A stretch of DNA of 64,000 nt from Micromonospora chokoriensis (GTDB lineage Bacteria; Actinomycetota; Actinomycetes; Mycobacteriales; Micromonosporaceae): the NCBI RefSeq assembly GCF_000718555.1, contig NZ_JOAN01000032.1:25973-89972 (forward strand), written 5' to 3'. The translations under genes were made by a program, and so were the position numbers. The notes below the pieces were generated by a model, which worked only from the letters and a program-made list of their open reading frames with translations, ran no database searches and was not told the DNA's origin. Numbering within the stretch: the first letter of the stretch is position 1; each line of letters opens with the position of its first letter. Positions 8,463 to 16,913 of this stretch are shown in pieces.

Positions 8463-9233
8463 TCAGCAGCCCAGGTCGACGCCGTGGGCCCGCATGAACG
8501 GGGCCGGGTCGATCTGGTTCCACATGCCCTGGTGCACCTCGAAGTGCAGGTGTGGGCCGGTGACGTCGCCGGTCGCGCCTTCGTAGCCGATGACCTGGCC
8601 GGCCTTGACCTTCTGGCCGACCGTGACCGCGATGCGGCTCTGGTGGGCGTAGTGGGTCAGGTATCCGTTCCCGTGGTCGATGAAGACGGAGTTGCCGTAC
8701 CCGTCGGAGGCGTCGCCGGCCTGGGTCACCGTGCCGGCGGCCGCGGCGTGGATCGGCGTGCCGGAGGGCAGCGCCAGATCGATACCGGCGTGCAGAGTGC
8801 CCCAGCGCTGCCCGTAGCAGGAGGTGACGGCCGCGCCGGGCATCGGGTCGACCCAGGCGGGCGTGGGCTTGGTGGTCTTCTTCGGCTTTGGCTTGACCTT
8901 CGCGGCGGCCGTCTTCGTGGGGGTCGGGCTGGCGCTGACCGCAGTTGGGCTCGGCGTCGGGCTGACCGACGGGGTGACCGGTGTGCTCGACTCGCGGACC
9001 GAGCGGTCGGCCCGGTTCGCGGCCTCGGCCCGCGCCTGCGCGTCGAGGGAGACGGTTGCGGGTGCCGGGCGGTCACTGCCACTGGTGGCGACGGCGACAC
9101 CACCGAGGCCGAGGGCTACCAGGGCGGCAGCGCTGAGCACGATGAGGCGGTTGCGCCGGGCGGTGCGCTGTGGCCGCTGGGGCAGGGCGGTGTCGGGGGT
9201 GTTCTCGTTCTGGACGGGGCTGTCTTCCTGCAC
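8463..9233 (-). CDS. M23 family (LytM-type) peptidase, secreted or membrane-anchored
   Basis: Predicted peptidoglycan endopeptidase, 256 residues from GTG 9233, with GAAGG upstream. An Arg-rich N-terminus and one hydrophobic helix (LIVLSAAALVALGLGGVAVA, about residues 30-49) serve as signal or anchor. A Thr/Ser/Pro/Lys-rich linker follows, then the M23 domain. Zinc ligands appear as HAGIDL (HxxxD) and HLHFEV (HxH). Gene order after the UvrD helicase matches Rv0950c. A second M23 gene follows on the same strand, with its own terminator between them. Confidence 0.92.
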   Translation of the reverse strand: MQEDSPVQNENTPDTALPQRPQRTARRNRLIVLSAAALVALGLGGVAVATSGSDRPAPATVSLDAQARAEAANRADRSVRESSTPVTPSVSPTPSPTAVSASPTPTKTAAAKVKPKPKKTTKPTPAWVDPMPGAAVTSCYGQRWGTLHAGIDLALPSGTPIHAAAAGTVTQAGDASDGYGNSVFIDHGNGYLTHYAHQSRIAVTVGQKVKAGQVIGYEGATGDVTGPHLHFEVHQGMWNQIDPAPFMRAHGVDLGC

Positions 9234-9459
9234 GGCGGACCTTCACAGTCGAGGGGCACTTGACCTCGAAATACTGGTGTCGGGCCGAGGTGGGGCAGGC
9301 GCGGGGATCGACCGGCCGGTCGGAGAGCGGAGGCTCGGCTGTCCGGATATGACCCGTTGTGAAGAACTACATCCGGAAAAGTGATCATGTTGCCTGGTGG
9401 TGCTGGCCACAATCATTGTTGTGCTCCAGGTCACATTCGCCGGAACTGCCGCACAGAAA

Positions 9460-9487
9460 ACCGCCCGGATCGACAGATCCGGGCGGT
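9460..9487 (-). terminator. Terminator of the second M23 peptidase gene
   Basis: A 12-bp perfect stem (9460-9471 with 9476-9487) and GACA-side tetraloop, followed on the minus strand by TTTT, 34 nt after the stop at 9522. The rest of 9234-9521 holds only the promoter region of the downstream M23 gene. Confidence 0.8.
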
Positions 9488-9521
9488 CAACGGTCGTTAC
9501 GTACCGCGAGGAGGCGGCTAC

Positions 9522-10214
9522 CTAGTTGTAGAGTGCCTCGACTTGCAGCTTGATGTCCACTCCGCGGTCCTGAAGGAACGGCACCGGGTCGACCGGCTGC
9601 CCCTTGACATGGATCTCCAGGTGCAGGTGGGTGCCGTACGCGTGGCCGGTCTGGCCCACGAGGCCGAGTTGGTCGCCCGCCTTGATCTGCTGGCCTTCCT
9701 TCACGCTGACCGCGGAGGAGTGGCCGTAGATGGCCTCGCTGCCGTCGGCGTGCTGAACGATCACGGCGTTGCCGTAGCCGCCGAACCAGCCGGCCTTGGT
9801 GACCAGCCCGTCGTGGATCGCCACGTAGGGCGTGCCCTCGCCGGCGACCAGGTCCACTCCGGTGTGCAGCTTGCCCCAGCGCACCCCGTAGGGGGAGTTG
9901 AAGTCGTAACCCTGCAGCGGCAGCAGCCAGACCTCGGGCTCGGCGCTGTCCTTGGGGCGGCTGTCCCGGGAGGCGCGGTCGGCGTTGTCGGCCCGGGCCG
10001 CGGCGTCCTGGCTGGTGACCGACGCCTGCTTGAGCTCGTCGAGGACCGTCGGGCTGACGTCCTTGGCGTCCGGCAGGGCGCTTGCGCCGAGGGCCACGAT
10101 GCCGGCCCCGACGAACGCGGTGGTGACGACAGCGGCGTAACGGCTGCGGGGTGGGGTGGGTACGCGGCGACGGCCGCGATATCGATCGGGCTCAGACGAC
10201 AGGCGCTGGCGCAC
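9522..10214 (-). CDS. M23 family peptidase (LytM-type), second copy
   Basis: A 230-residue predicted zinc peptidoglycan peptidase. It begins MRQRLSSEPDRYRGRRR, followed by a membrane helix (YAAVVTTAFVGAGIVALGA). A linker rich in Asp, Ala and Arg leads to the catalytic domain with LHTGVDL and THLHLEIH ligands. GTG 10214 is preferred to the far upstream TTG at 10319 because GGAGG is exactly 6 nt before it. It shares domain layout with the neighbouring 8463-9233 gene but little linker similarity, so it is an old duplicate. Confidence 0.9.
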   Translation of the reverse strand: MRQRLSSEPDRYRGRRRVPTPPRSRYAAVVTTAFVGAGIVALGASALPDAKDVSPTVLDELKQASVTSQDAAARADNADRASRDSRPKDSAEPEVWLLPLQGYDFNSPYGVRWGKLHTGVDLVAGEGTPYVAIHDGLVTKAGWFGGYGNAVIVQHADGSEAIYGHSSAVSVKEGQQIKAGDQLGLVGQTGHAYGTHLHLEIHVKGQPVDPVPFLQDRGVDIKLQVEALYN

Positions 10215-10674
10215 GCACACCCTCCGTTGTCGGGGTTCCGAAGCGGCCGGTGGGCGTCGCTGAAGCTCCAGGAAACGCTCGCTGACCGCGTCGTCACCCG
10301 TCCATGGACCTGATGACAACCGTGGACACGTTAGCCAACCACCAGGCGAGTCACAAGCTAGACCGGAAAATTGGCGTGTCGATCTGTCCGTTTGCGTCCG
10401 TGATTGTCATGCATCGCGACACCAAACGGTGCCCCCGTTGCTGCCCGTTCGTCGCCGAGCGTGACCGGTCCGGCGGAGTCGTCCGACTTGACTCCGGGCG
10501 GTGCCGGGATGGCCCTGACGTCGGGCGTCGGGTGCCGGTCAGCGGGCTTCACCAGGTTGCCGGGTGGACGCGCCGGGTAACGGCCGGTGACAGAGCCCGG
10601 ATTTCCCGGGCCAGGCCCGCCGGGTTACCGTTCGTTCAGGTGAAGGCCGTGGGTCCGGTGAAAGGTGTGCGCTG
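10215..10674. other. Intergenic region upstream of the second M23 gene and the B12-binding gene
   Basis: No gene is supported. It holds the minus-strand promoter at 10328-10356, a 5' leader of about 100 nt for the M23 gene, and a possible plus-strand -10 box TACCGT near 10626 for the B12-binding gene. I looked for a c-di-AMP (ydaO-type) riboswitch core, which some actinobacterial peptidase genes carry, and did not find one. Confidence 0.5.
10328..10356 (-). promoter_or_regulatory. Sigma-70-like promoter of the second M23 peptidase gene
   Basis: On the minus strand TTGTGA (10356-10351), 17-bp spacer, TAACGT (10333-10328). Confidence 0.55.
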
Positions 10675-11079
10675 ATGAGCTCTCGTATTCGGGTCGTCGT
10701 CGCCAAGCCTGGCCTGGACGGCCATGACCGTGGCGCGAAGGTCGTGGCGCGCGCCCTGCGCGATGCCGGCATGGAGGTCGTCTACACCGGCCTGCACCAG
10801 ACCCCCGAGCAGATCGTGGAGACCGCCATCCAGGAGGACGCCGACGCGGTCGGCCTGTCCGTCCTCTCCGGCGCGCACATGACGCTGTTCCGGCGGGTGC
10901 TGGAGTTGCTCGGTGAGCGGGACGCCCGCGACATCGTCGTGTTCGGCGGCGGCATCATTCCGAACGGCGACATTCCCGAGTTGGAGAAGCTGGGCGTCGC
11001 GAAGATCTTCACGCCGGGCGCCACCACTCAGGCGATCGTGGAGTGGGTCCGACAGAACGTGGCCCAGCCGGTGTCCTGA
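10675..11079 (+). CDS. Stand-alone cobalamin-binding mutase small subunit (methylmalonyl-/isobutyryl-CoA mutase C-terminal domain)
   Basis: A 134-residue Rossmann-type B12-binding domain. DGHDRG (residues 15-20) is the DxHxxG motif whose His ligates cobalt, and SVLSGAH and GGGIIP are the other conserved loops. In the family this chain pairs with a large TIM-barrel subunit, such as IcmA of isobutyryl-CoA mutase or a separate methylmalonyl-CoA mutase subunit. No large subunit is present in this window, so the substrate cannot be decided. AAAGG precedes the ATG by 9 nt. A terminator at 11120-11156 makes it monocistronic. Confidence 0.88.
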   Translation: MSSRIRVVVAKPGLDGHDRGAKVVARALRDAGMEVVYTGLHQTPEQIVETAIQEDADAVGLSVLSGAHMTLFRRVLELLGERDARDIVVFGGGIIPNGDIPELEKLGVAKIFTPGATTQAIVEWVRQNVAQPVS

Positions 11080-11119
11080 GGGCGCCGGTCTGCTGCGGCA
11101 ACCGGATTTGGGCACGGGG

Positions 11120-11156
11120 GAGGGGCCGGACGCACCCCTCACACGTCCGGCCCCTC
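11120..11156 (+). terminator. Terminator of the B12-binding subunit gene
   Basis: A 13-bp perfect stem (GAGGGGCCGGACG at 11120-11132 with 11144-11156) and an 11-nt loop lie 41 nt after the stop codon. Confidence 0.75.
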
Positions 11157-11311
11157 TATGCACGATGCCCCGCCGCCACCCCTCGACCGACAGGGCATCG
11201 GCCGTCTCCCGTCATCACGCTTTGCAGCGCTCCGACATCTGACTCAACGACGCCCCCGCGGCCGGGTTACGCAGGTCGGACAACATCGCCCGGATGGTGG
11301 ATGCCACCCGA

Positions 11312-11336
11312 GGCGTGGCCGGAAACCGGCCACGCC
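11312..11336. repeat. Perfect 11-bp hairpin in the sucC upstream region
   Basis: GGCGTGGCCGG, an AAA loop, then the exact complement. It lies upstream of the predicted sucC promoter, so it is either a second terminator or a DNA-level site. Confidence 0.5.
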
Positions 11337-11379
11337 CGATGTCCGGTTGTGCATTACCGCACACCGTGCACCCGCTCGG

Positions 11380-11407
11380 TTGCCGGCGGTGCCGACCTCG
11401 CTAGGCT
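11380..11407 (+). promoter_or_regulatory. Probable sucCD promoter
   Basis: TTGCCG (11380-11385), 16-bp spacer, TAGGCT (11402-11407), about 104 nt before the GTG start. Confidence 0.5.
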
Positions 11408-11511
11408 GCGGCCAATGGCCTGTTTCAACTGATGACAGGCGTCAAACTGTTTTCTTGAACGCTGGTGGCGGCGCGACGGCGCGCCGCGGAGACGGGACGG
11501 GACGCGCAATC

Positions 11512-12690
11512 GTGGACCTGTACGAGTACCAGGGGCGGGACCTGTTCGAGCGGCACGGCTTGCCCGTGCTGGCCGGCGGAGTCGCCACTACCCCGGAAGA
11601 GGCCCGCGCGATCGCCGAACGCCTCGGCGGTCGTGTGGTCGTCAAGGCGCAGGTGAAGGTCGGCGGCCGAGGTAAGGCCGGCGGCGTCAAGCTGGCCGAG
11701 GGCCCGGATGAGGCGGTGGCTCGGGCCACGGACATCCTCGGCATGGACATCAAGGGTCACACCGTCCACAAGGTCATGATCACCGTGACCGCAGACGTGG
11801 CTGAGGAGTACTACTTCTCGTACCTGCTGGACCGGGCGAACCGCACCTTCCTCTGCATCGCCAGCGTCGCCGGCGGCATGGACATCGAGCAGGTCGCCGC
11901 CGACACCCCCGACAAGGTCGTGAAGGCCCCGATCGACGCCGTGAAGGGCGTGGACGAGGCGAAGGCCCGCGAGATCGTGACCGCTGCCGGCTTCCCGGCC
12001 GAGGTCGCCGACCAGGTGGTCGAGATCGCGGTCGGCCTGTGGCAGGCGTTCGTCGCCGAGGACGCCACCCTGGTCGAGGTCAACCCGCTGGCCAAGAACG
12101 GCGACGGCCGGATGCTGCTGCTCGACGCCAAGATCAGCCTGGACGAGAACGCGGCGTTCCGGCACCCGGACCACGAGGCCCTGGTCGACCAGGCCGCCGT
12201 GGACCCGCTGGAGCAGGCCGCCAAGGCCAAGGACCTCAACTACGTCAAGCTCGACGGCGAGGTCGGCATCATCGGCAACGGCGCGGGTCTGGTCATGTCG
12301 ACCCTCGACGTGGTCGCGTACGCCGGTGAGCGGCACGGCAACGTCAAGCCGGCCAACTTCCTCGACATCGGCGGTGGCGCGAGCGCCGCGGTGATGGCGA
12401 ACGGGCTGGAGATCGTGCTCTCCGACCCGGCCGTGAAGAGCGTCTTCGTCAACGTCTTCGGCGGCATCACCGCCTGCGACGAGGTCGCCAACGGCATCAT
12501 CCAGGCGCTGGCCCTGCTGGAGCAGCGCGGCGAGCAGGTCACCAAGCCGCTCGTCGTCCGTCTCGACGGCAACAACGCCGAGGCTGGCCGGGCGATCCTG
12601 GACAGCGCGAACAACCCGCTCGTGCAGCGGGTGGACACCATGGACGGTGCGGCCGAGCGGGCCGCCGAGCTGGCAGCTGCGGGGGTCTGA
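11512..12690 (+). CDS. sucC: Succinate-CoA ligase (ADP-forming) subunit beta
   Basis: TCA-cycle enzyme subunit that carries the ATP-grasp nucleotide-binding domain and the succinate site; 392 residues, the usual length. It begins [19 protein letters not shown] from GTG 11512, with the ATP-grasp region [20 protein letters not shown]. The C-terminal CoA-ligase domain contains [10 protein letters not shown] and [14 protein letters not shown]. The Shine-Dalgarno is weak (GGGACGGGAC). sucD follows after 2 bp, so the two subunits are co-translated. Order sucC-sucD-membrane protein-perM-purN-purH matches Rv0951-Rv0957. Confidence 0.97.
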   Translation: MDLYEYQGRDLFERHGLPVLAGGVATTPEEARAIAERLGGRVVVKAQVKVGGRGKAGGVKLAEGPDEAVARATDILGMDIKGHTVHKVMITVTADVAEEYYFSYLLDRANRTFLCIASVAGGMDIEQVAADTPDKVVKAPIDAVKGVDEAKAREIVTAAGFPAEVADQVVEIAVGLWQAFVAEDATLVEVNPLAKNGDGRMLLLDAKISLDENAAFRHPDHEALVDQAAVDPLEQAAKAKDLNYVKLDGEVGIIGNGAGLVMSTLDVVAYAGERHGNVKPANFLDIGGGASAAVMANGLEIVLSDPAVKSVFVNVFGGITACDEVANGIIQALALLEQRGEQVTKPLVVRLDGNNAEAGRAILDSANNPLVQRVDTMDGAAERAAELAAAGV

Positions 12691-12692
12691 TC

Positions 12693-13580
12693 ATGGCTAT
12701 CTGGCTGACCAAGGACTCGAAGGTCATCGTCCAGGGGATGACCGGTTCCGAGGGTTCCAAGCACACCCGGCGGATGCTCGCCGCCGGCACCAACGTGGTG
12801 GGCGGCGTCAACCCGCGCAAGGCGGGCCAGAAGGTCGACTTCGACGGCACCGAGCTGCCGGTCTTCGCGTCCGTCGCGGACGCGATGGCCGAGACCGGGG
12901 CCGACGTCACCGTCATCTTCGTGCCGCCGCAGTTCACCAAGGCCGCCGTGGTCGAGGCGATCGACGCCGCGATCGGCCTGGCCGTGGTGATCACCGAGGG
13001 CGTCCCGGTGCACGACACCGCGTCCTTCTGGGCGTACAACGTGGCGCAGGGCGAGCGGACCCGGATCGTCGGGCCGAACTGCCCGGGCATCGCCTCGCCG
13101 GGCGCGTCCAACGCCGGCATCATCCCGGCCGACATCACCGGCTCCGGCCGGATCGGCCTGGTCAGCAAGAGTGGCACGCTGACCTACCAGATGATGTACG
13201 AGTTGCGCGACATCGGCTTCTCCACCTGCGTCGGCATCGGCGGTGACCCGATCATCGGGACCACCCACATCGACGCCCTGGCGGCGTTCGAGGCCGACCC
13301 GGAGACCGACGCCATCGTGATGATCGGTGAGATCGGCGGCGACGCCGAGGAGCGGGCCGCCGAGTTCATCAAGGCCAACGTCACCAAGCCGGTGGTCGGC
13401 TACATCGCCGGCTTCACCGCTCCCCCCGGCAAGACCATGGGTCACGCCGGGGCGATCATCTCCGGCTCGGCCGGCACCGCCGAGGCGAAGCAGGCGGCGC
13501 TGGAGGCGGTCGGCGTCAAGGTCGGCAAGACGCCGACCGAGACCGCGAAGCTGATGCGGGAGATCATGTCCGGCAGCTGA
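12693..13580 (+). CDS. sucD: Succinate-CoA ligase subunit alpha
   Basis: The subunit that binds CoA and carries the transiently phosphorylated His, 295 residues. The N-terminal CoA-binding Rossmann domain has [26 protein letters not shown] and the ligase segment [12 protein letters not shown] follow. The active His lies in [17 protein letters not shown] near the C-terminus. It starts 2 bp after the sucC stop and ends before a strong terminator, closing the sucCD operon. Confidence 0.97.
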   Translation: MAIWLTKDSKVIVQGMTGSEGSKHTRRMLAAGTNVVGGVNPRKAGQKVDFDGTELPVFASVADAMAETGADVTVIFVPPQFTKAAVVEAIDAAIGLAVVITEGVPVHDTASFWAYNVAQGERTRIVGPNCPGIASPGASNAGIIPADITGSGRIGLVSKSGTLTYQMMYELRDIGFSTCVGIGGDPIIGTTHIDALAAFEADPETDAIVMIGEIGGDAEERAAEFIKANVTKPVVGYIAGFTAPPGKTMGHAGAIISGSAGTAEAKQAALEAVGVKVGKTPTETAKLMREIMSGS

Positions 13581-13598
13581 GCCGGCTAGGCAACACCG

Positions 13599-13630
13599 AA
13601 GGGGGTCGACCGGAACCGGTCGACCCCCTT
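13599..13630. terminator. Terminator of sucCD (convergent with the 13656-13922 gene)
   Basis: A 15-bp perfect stem (AAGGGGGTCGACCGG at 13599-13613 with 13616-13630), a 2-nt AA gap at the apex, and a T-rich end. It can act in both directions. Confidence 0.85.
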
Positions 13631-13655
13631 TCGGCGTACGCGCGCTCTCCGCTGG

Positions 13656-13922
13656 TCAGTCGTTGTTCCAGAACGGGTAGTTTCCGGTCGCGCGCAGGAT
13701 CGCCCCGCCGATGATGTTGATCACGCCGAAGACGATGGCGAGGTAACCGAGCAGCGGCGACTGCCCGTACCGTCGGGCGTCGCGGATGGACAGGTACCCG
13801 AAGACGATGCCGAAGATGCCACAGCAGATCAGCCCCAGCACGATGCCCAGCACGCCCCAGAGGGTGGTCCGGTCGCGTCCCCGGGCCGGTGGTGGTGGGG
13901 GAGGCGGGTATGGCGTCGTCAC
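13656..13922 (-). CDS. Small DUF4190-like membrane protein with proline-rich N-terminus
   Basis: An 88-residue protein: MTTPYPPPPPPPARGRD, then two hydrophobic helices (LWGVLGIVLGLICCGIFGIVFG and LLGYLAIVFGVINIIGG) around a short SIRDARRYG loop. This layout is seen in the DUF4190 family, whose function is unknown. GTG 13922 is the start. It is monocistronic and convergent with sucD. Rv0953c/Rv0954, between sucD and perM in M. tuberculosis, are different proteins, so only position is shared. Confidence 0.75.
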   Translation of the reverse strand: MTTPYPPPPPPPARGRDRTTLWGVLGIVLGLICCGIFGIVFGYLSIRDARRYGQSPLLGYLAIVFGVINIIGGAILRATGNYPFWNND

Positions 13923-14121
13923 GGCTACCTCCGAGCGGTCGTGGGCGACGTGCCGGCCCGGATCGCGACCGGCAGGCCCGTTCCGGGTGGCGGCGGTTGC
14001 GCCCCCTCTGGCCCGAGGCTAGACCGGACCGGGCGGCCCGGACGTCGGTTCGCTGAACTCGCCGTCCTTAGGAGGGGTTAACGGACTGCCAGGGCCCGCA
14101 CGACGTGCCAGAGTAGAGCGG

Positions 14122-15411
14122 ATGTCCCCCGTCACCCCTGACCGTCCCAGCCGTCCCGGCGGTGTGAGCGCCGACGACCGGCCGGTCGACCGTGCCGCGT
14201 CGGCCCGGCGGGTGCCCGCTCCCCGCGCGGGTGGGTCGCCGCGCGGGCGTGCGCCGTTGCCGGTCGCCGCCGGGGTGGCCGCCGGTTGGGCGGCCCTCAC
14301 CTCCTACCTGCCGGTCGCCATCGTGCTCGGCCTGGTCCAGCTCGGCACTGACTCCACCACCCTGACCGGCACCCTGCGCACCGCGCTGGCCGGCTGGCTG
14401 CTCGGGCACGGCGTGCCGCTGCACACCGATTCCGGTCCGCTCGGGCTCGCCCCGCTCGCGCTGAGCGTGCTCGCGCTCTGGCGGCTGACCCGCGCCGGCG
14501 TGCATGTCAGTCGTGCGATCGGCGCCCGCGACACCCGCTCCCCGCGTCGGGCGCTGCTCGCCGCAGGCGCGGTCGGCTTCGCGTACGCGCTGCTCGGTGC
14601 GCTCGCGGCGGTGCTGGTCGACACCGGGGGGTTGGATGTGTCCCCGATCCGGGTGGGTGTCACGTTCGCGGTGATCGGCACACTCGCCGCGCTGGTCGGC
14701 GCGGTCCGGATCACCGCCGTTACCCGGTTGGTCGTCGCGCGGATGCCGGGCCCGGTGCGCGACGGCATTCGCACCGGTCTGGTGGCCGGGCTGCTGCTGC
14801 TCGGCGCAGGCGCGGGTGCGGCCGGCCTGGCGGTGGCCACCGGCGGCGGCGACGCGGCCGACATGATCGGGGCGTACCGGACCGGGGTCGCCGGGCAGGC
14901 CGGCATCACCCTGGTCAGCGTCGCGTACGCGCCGAACGCGGCGATCTGGTCGACCAGTTACCTGCTCGGGCCGGGCTTCGCCGTCGGCACCGACACCGCG
15001 GTCCGCACAAGTGAGGTGTCGGTCGGCGCGCTGCCGGCCGTGCCACTGCTCGCCGGCCTGCCAAGCGGCCCGGTGGACGGCTTCGGCGCACTGCTGCTCG
15101 CGGTGCCGGTGCTGGCCGGGATGGTCGCCGGCTGGCTGCTCGCCCGCCGGCTGGCCCGACTCGCCGGGCCGGAGCGGGCAGCGCAGCGCTGGGCCCAGTT
15201 GCTGGCGCCGGCGGCGCTGGCCGGGCCGGTGGCCGGGGTGCTGCTCGGCGTCGCCGCCGCGGTCTCCGGTGGGCCGCTCGGTGCCGGCCGACTGGCCCAG
15301 GTCGGGCCGGTGGGCTGGCAGGTCGGGGCGGTGGCGGTCGGGGTCATCGCGGCCGGCGCACTGCTCGGCGCTGCCGCCACCCGAGCGCTGACCCGTGCAC
15401 CCGCGCAGTAG
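14122..15411 (+). CDS. Polytopic membrane protein, DUF6350 / PerM-like
   Basis: 429 residues, about ten Ala/Leu/Val/Gly-rich membrane helices after a basic, disordered 50-residue N-terminus. Position between sucCD and purN-purH is that of Rv0955 (perM), a membrane protein tied to cell division and acid or magnesium stress in mycobacteria. The assignment rests mainly on synteny and topology. The ATG at 14122 has only AGAGCGG in front of it. No catalytic motif is visible. Confidence 0.75.
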   Translation: MSPVTPDRPSRPGGVSADDRPVDRAASARRVPAPRAGGSPRGRAPLPVAAGVAAGWAALTSYLPVAIVLGLVQLGTDSTTLTGTLRTALAGWLLGHGVPLHTDSGPLGLAPLALSVLALWRLTRAGVHVSRAIGARDTRSPRRALLAAGAVGFAYALLGALAAVLVDTGGLDVSPIRVGVTFAVIGTLAALVGAVRITAVTRLVVARMPGPVRDGIRTGLVAGLLLLGAGAGAAGLAVATGGGDAADMIGAYRTGVAGQAGITLVSVAYAPNAAIWSTSYLLGPGFAVGTDTAVRTSEVSVGALPAVPLLAGLPSGPVDGFGALLLAVPVLAGMVAGWLLARRLARLAGPERAAQRWAQLLAPAALAGPVAGVLLGVAAAVSGGPLGAGRLAQVGPVGWQVGAVAVGVIAAGALLGAAATRALTRAPAQ

Positions 15412-15418
15412 ACGAGCG

Positions 15419-15450
15419 CGGGGCGCCCCGGGTGACCCCGGAGCGCCCCG
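15419..15450. terminator. Terminator between the PerM-like gene and the 15466-16002 gene
   Basis: CGGGGCGC (15419-15426) pairs with GCGCCCCG (15443-15450) around a GC-rich, partly self-complementary interior, between convergent stops. Confidence 0.6.
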
Positions 15451-15465
15451 TCGGATCCGAGCCCG

Positions 15466-16002
15466 TCAGGGCTGGGTGGGCAGGTTGACCTGCGCCACGA
15501 CGCTCAGGATGAACAGCACGATGCCCAGCCCGACACCGACCGCGCCGCAGATCAGACCGGCCTTGGCCTGGCCGGCGTTGTTGGCCTGGCCCTGGGCCAC
15601 CTTCTGCTTGGCGAGGTAACCGGTCACGATGCCCGCGATGCCGACCGGAATGCCCAGGTAGACGCAGCAGACCAGCGGGATCGACGCGATACCGAGGATC
15701 ATCGACACGAGGCCGAGGGTGTTGTTCTGCCCCTGCGCCTGCGGGTACCCGGCGTTCGGGTACGTCGGGCTGGCGCCGTACGGGGGCTGCTGCTGGCCGT
15801 ACGGGTCCTGGTACGGCGGCTGCTGGCCGTACGGCTGCCCCGAGGTGGGCTGCTGACCGTACGGGGCCTGCGGCGCGGCGTACGGGTCGTGCGGCTGGCC
15901 CGGGGTGGGCTGGCCGTATGGGGCGGCGGGCGGCTGGGGAGCGGTCGGGTCCTGGTTGGGCTGCTGGCCGTACGGGTCCTGACCGGGGTTACCGGGCTGC
16001 AT
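15466..16002 (-). CDS. DUF4190 membrane protein with a long PYGQQP-type repeat N-terminus
   Basis: 178 residues. The first 95 are a Pro/Gln/Tyr/Gly-rich disordered segment with repeated PYGQQP and DPYGQQ units. Two membrane helices follow (LGLVSMILGIASIPLVCCVY and GLICGAVGVGLGIVLFIL) around a short polar loop. AAGGAG lies 8 nt before the ATG. Such tails are common in actinobacterial membrane proteins and may mediate assembly at the envelope; the function is unknown. It is the larger relative of the 13656-13922 protein. Confidence 0.8.
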   Translation of the reverse strand: MQPGNPGQDPYGQQPNQDPTAPQPPAAPYGQPTPGQPHDPYAAPQAPYGQQPTSGQPYGQQPPYQDPYGQQQPPYGASPTYPNAGYPQAQGQNNTLGLVSMILGIASIPLVCCVYLGIPVGIAGIVTGYLAKQKVAQGQANNAGQAKAGLICGAVGVGLGIVLFILSVVAQVNLPTQP

Positions 16003-16280
16003 TCTGAAAGCTCCTTGGACTGGTTCCGTCAGTGGTGCTCTTTATTTCCATCCATGATCGCGGTCAGTCCTCCCAATGCCCAGTACAGCAACAGGACGAC
16101 ATGTCTCCCAAAACACGGGAAAAGACCCTTCTTGGCGGCTTCCGTATGCCGGATCAGGGGCGGTGTGGGGCCGGCGCGGCGTTCGGCCCCGAGTGAGCGG
16201 CAGCGTACCGGGTGGAGGCACGTCGGCACCGTCGAAGATCAGCGCACCGCCCGGCCGGAGGGCGTCCCTGACCTGCCCGA

Positions 16281-16286
16281 TAGGGT
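16281..16286 (+). promoter_or_regulatory. -10 box of purN (leaderless start)
   Basis: TAGGGT ends 6 nt before the purN GTG, the spacing expected when transcription starts at the start codon. Confidence 0.55.
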
Positions 16287-16292
16287 GGCCCG

Positions 16293-16913
16293 GTGACCGA
16301 GCCCGCGTCTGTCGCCCGCATCGTCGTCCTCATCTCCGGCTCCGGGAGCAACCTTCAATCGCTGCTGGAGGCCGCCGCCGACCCCGCGTACGGCGCACAG
16401 GTCGTCGCGGTCGGCGCGGACCGCGACGGCATCGCGGGCCTGGACCGGGCGGACGCGGCGGGGGTGCCGACCTTCGTCGAGCGGGTCCGCGACCACGACA
16501 CCCGGGAGGACTGGGATCGCGCGCTCACCGCGCACGTCGCGAAGCACCAACCCGACCTGGTCATCTCCGCCGGTTTCCTCAAGCTGGTCGGTCCGCACTT
16601 CCTCGCCGCCTTCGGCGACCGCTACCTGAACACCCACAACACGCTGCTGCCGGCGTTCCCCGGCATCCACGGCCCGCGTGACGCCCTCGCCTACGGCGTG
16701 AAGCTCACCGGAGCCACCCTCTTCTTCGTCGACGCCGGCATGGACACCGGGCCGATCGTCGCGCAGGTCGCGGTGCCGGTGCTCGACGGCGACGACGTGG
16801 ACACGCTCACCGAGCGCATCAAGGAAGCCGAGCGACGCCAGCTCGTCGAGCAGGTGGGTCGCCTGGTCCGCCAAGGCTGGACCATCACCGGAAGGAAGGT
16901 CACGGTTCCGTGA
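16293..16913 (+). CDS. purN: Phosphoribosylglycinamide formyltransferase
   Basis: Transfers formyl from 10-formyl-THF to GAR in step 3 of purine synthesis; 206 residues. [17 protein letters not shown] is the N-terminal loop that binds GAR phosphate. [18 protein letters not shown] contains the catalytic Asn-His region, and [13 protein letters not shown] the conserved Asp. The GTG start is leaderless. It overlaps purH by 4 bp (GTGA), so the two purine enzymes form one operon. Confidence 0.97.
   Translation: MTEPASVARIVVLISGSGSNLQSLLEAAADPAYGAQVVAVGADRDGIAGLDRADAAGVPTFVERVRDHDTREDWDRALTAHVAKHQPDLVISAGFLKLVGPHFLAAFGDRYLNTHNTLLPAFPGIHGPRDALAYGVKLTGATLFFVDAGMDTGPIVAQVAVPVLDGDDVDTLTERIKEAERRQLVEQVGRLVRQGWTITGRKVTVP

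Larger units (their letters stand above)
11080..11511. other. Intergenic region upstream of sucC
   Basis: No gene is supported. It contains the terminator at 11120-11156, a separate perfect hairpin at 11312-11336 and the probable sucC promoter at 11380-11407, leaving a 5' leader of about 100 nt. An in-frame N-terminal extension of sucC runs back to 11158 but has no family support. Confidence 0.5.

Noticed and set aside
10215..10330. Possible c-di-AMP (ydaO) riboswitch upstream of the second M23 gene
   Set aside because: Such riboswitches precede some actinobacterial peptidases, but the conserved core was not found in this leader or in 9234-9420.
11158..11511. N-terminal extension of sucC
   Set aside because: The added 118 residues are low-complexity, span a hairpin and a promoter, and are absent from the SucC family.
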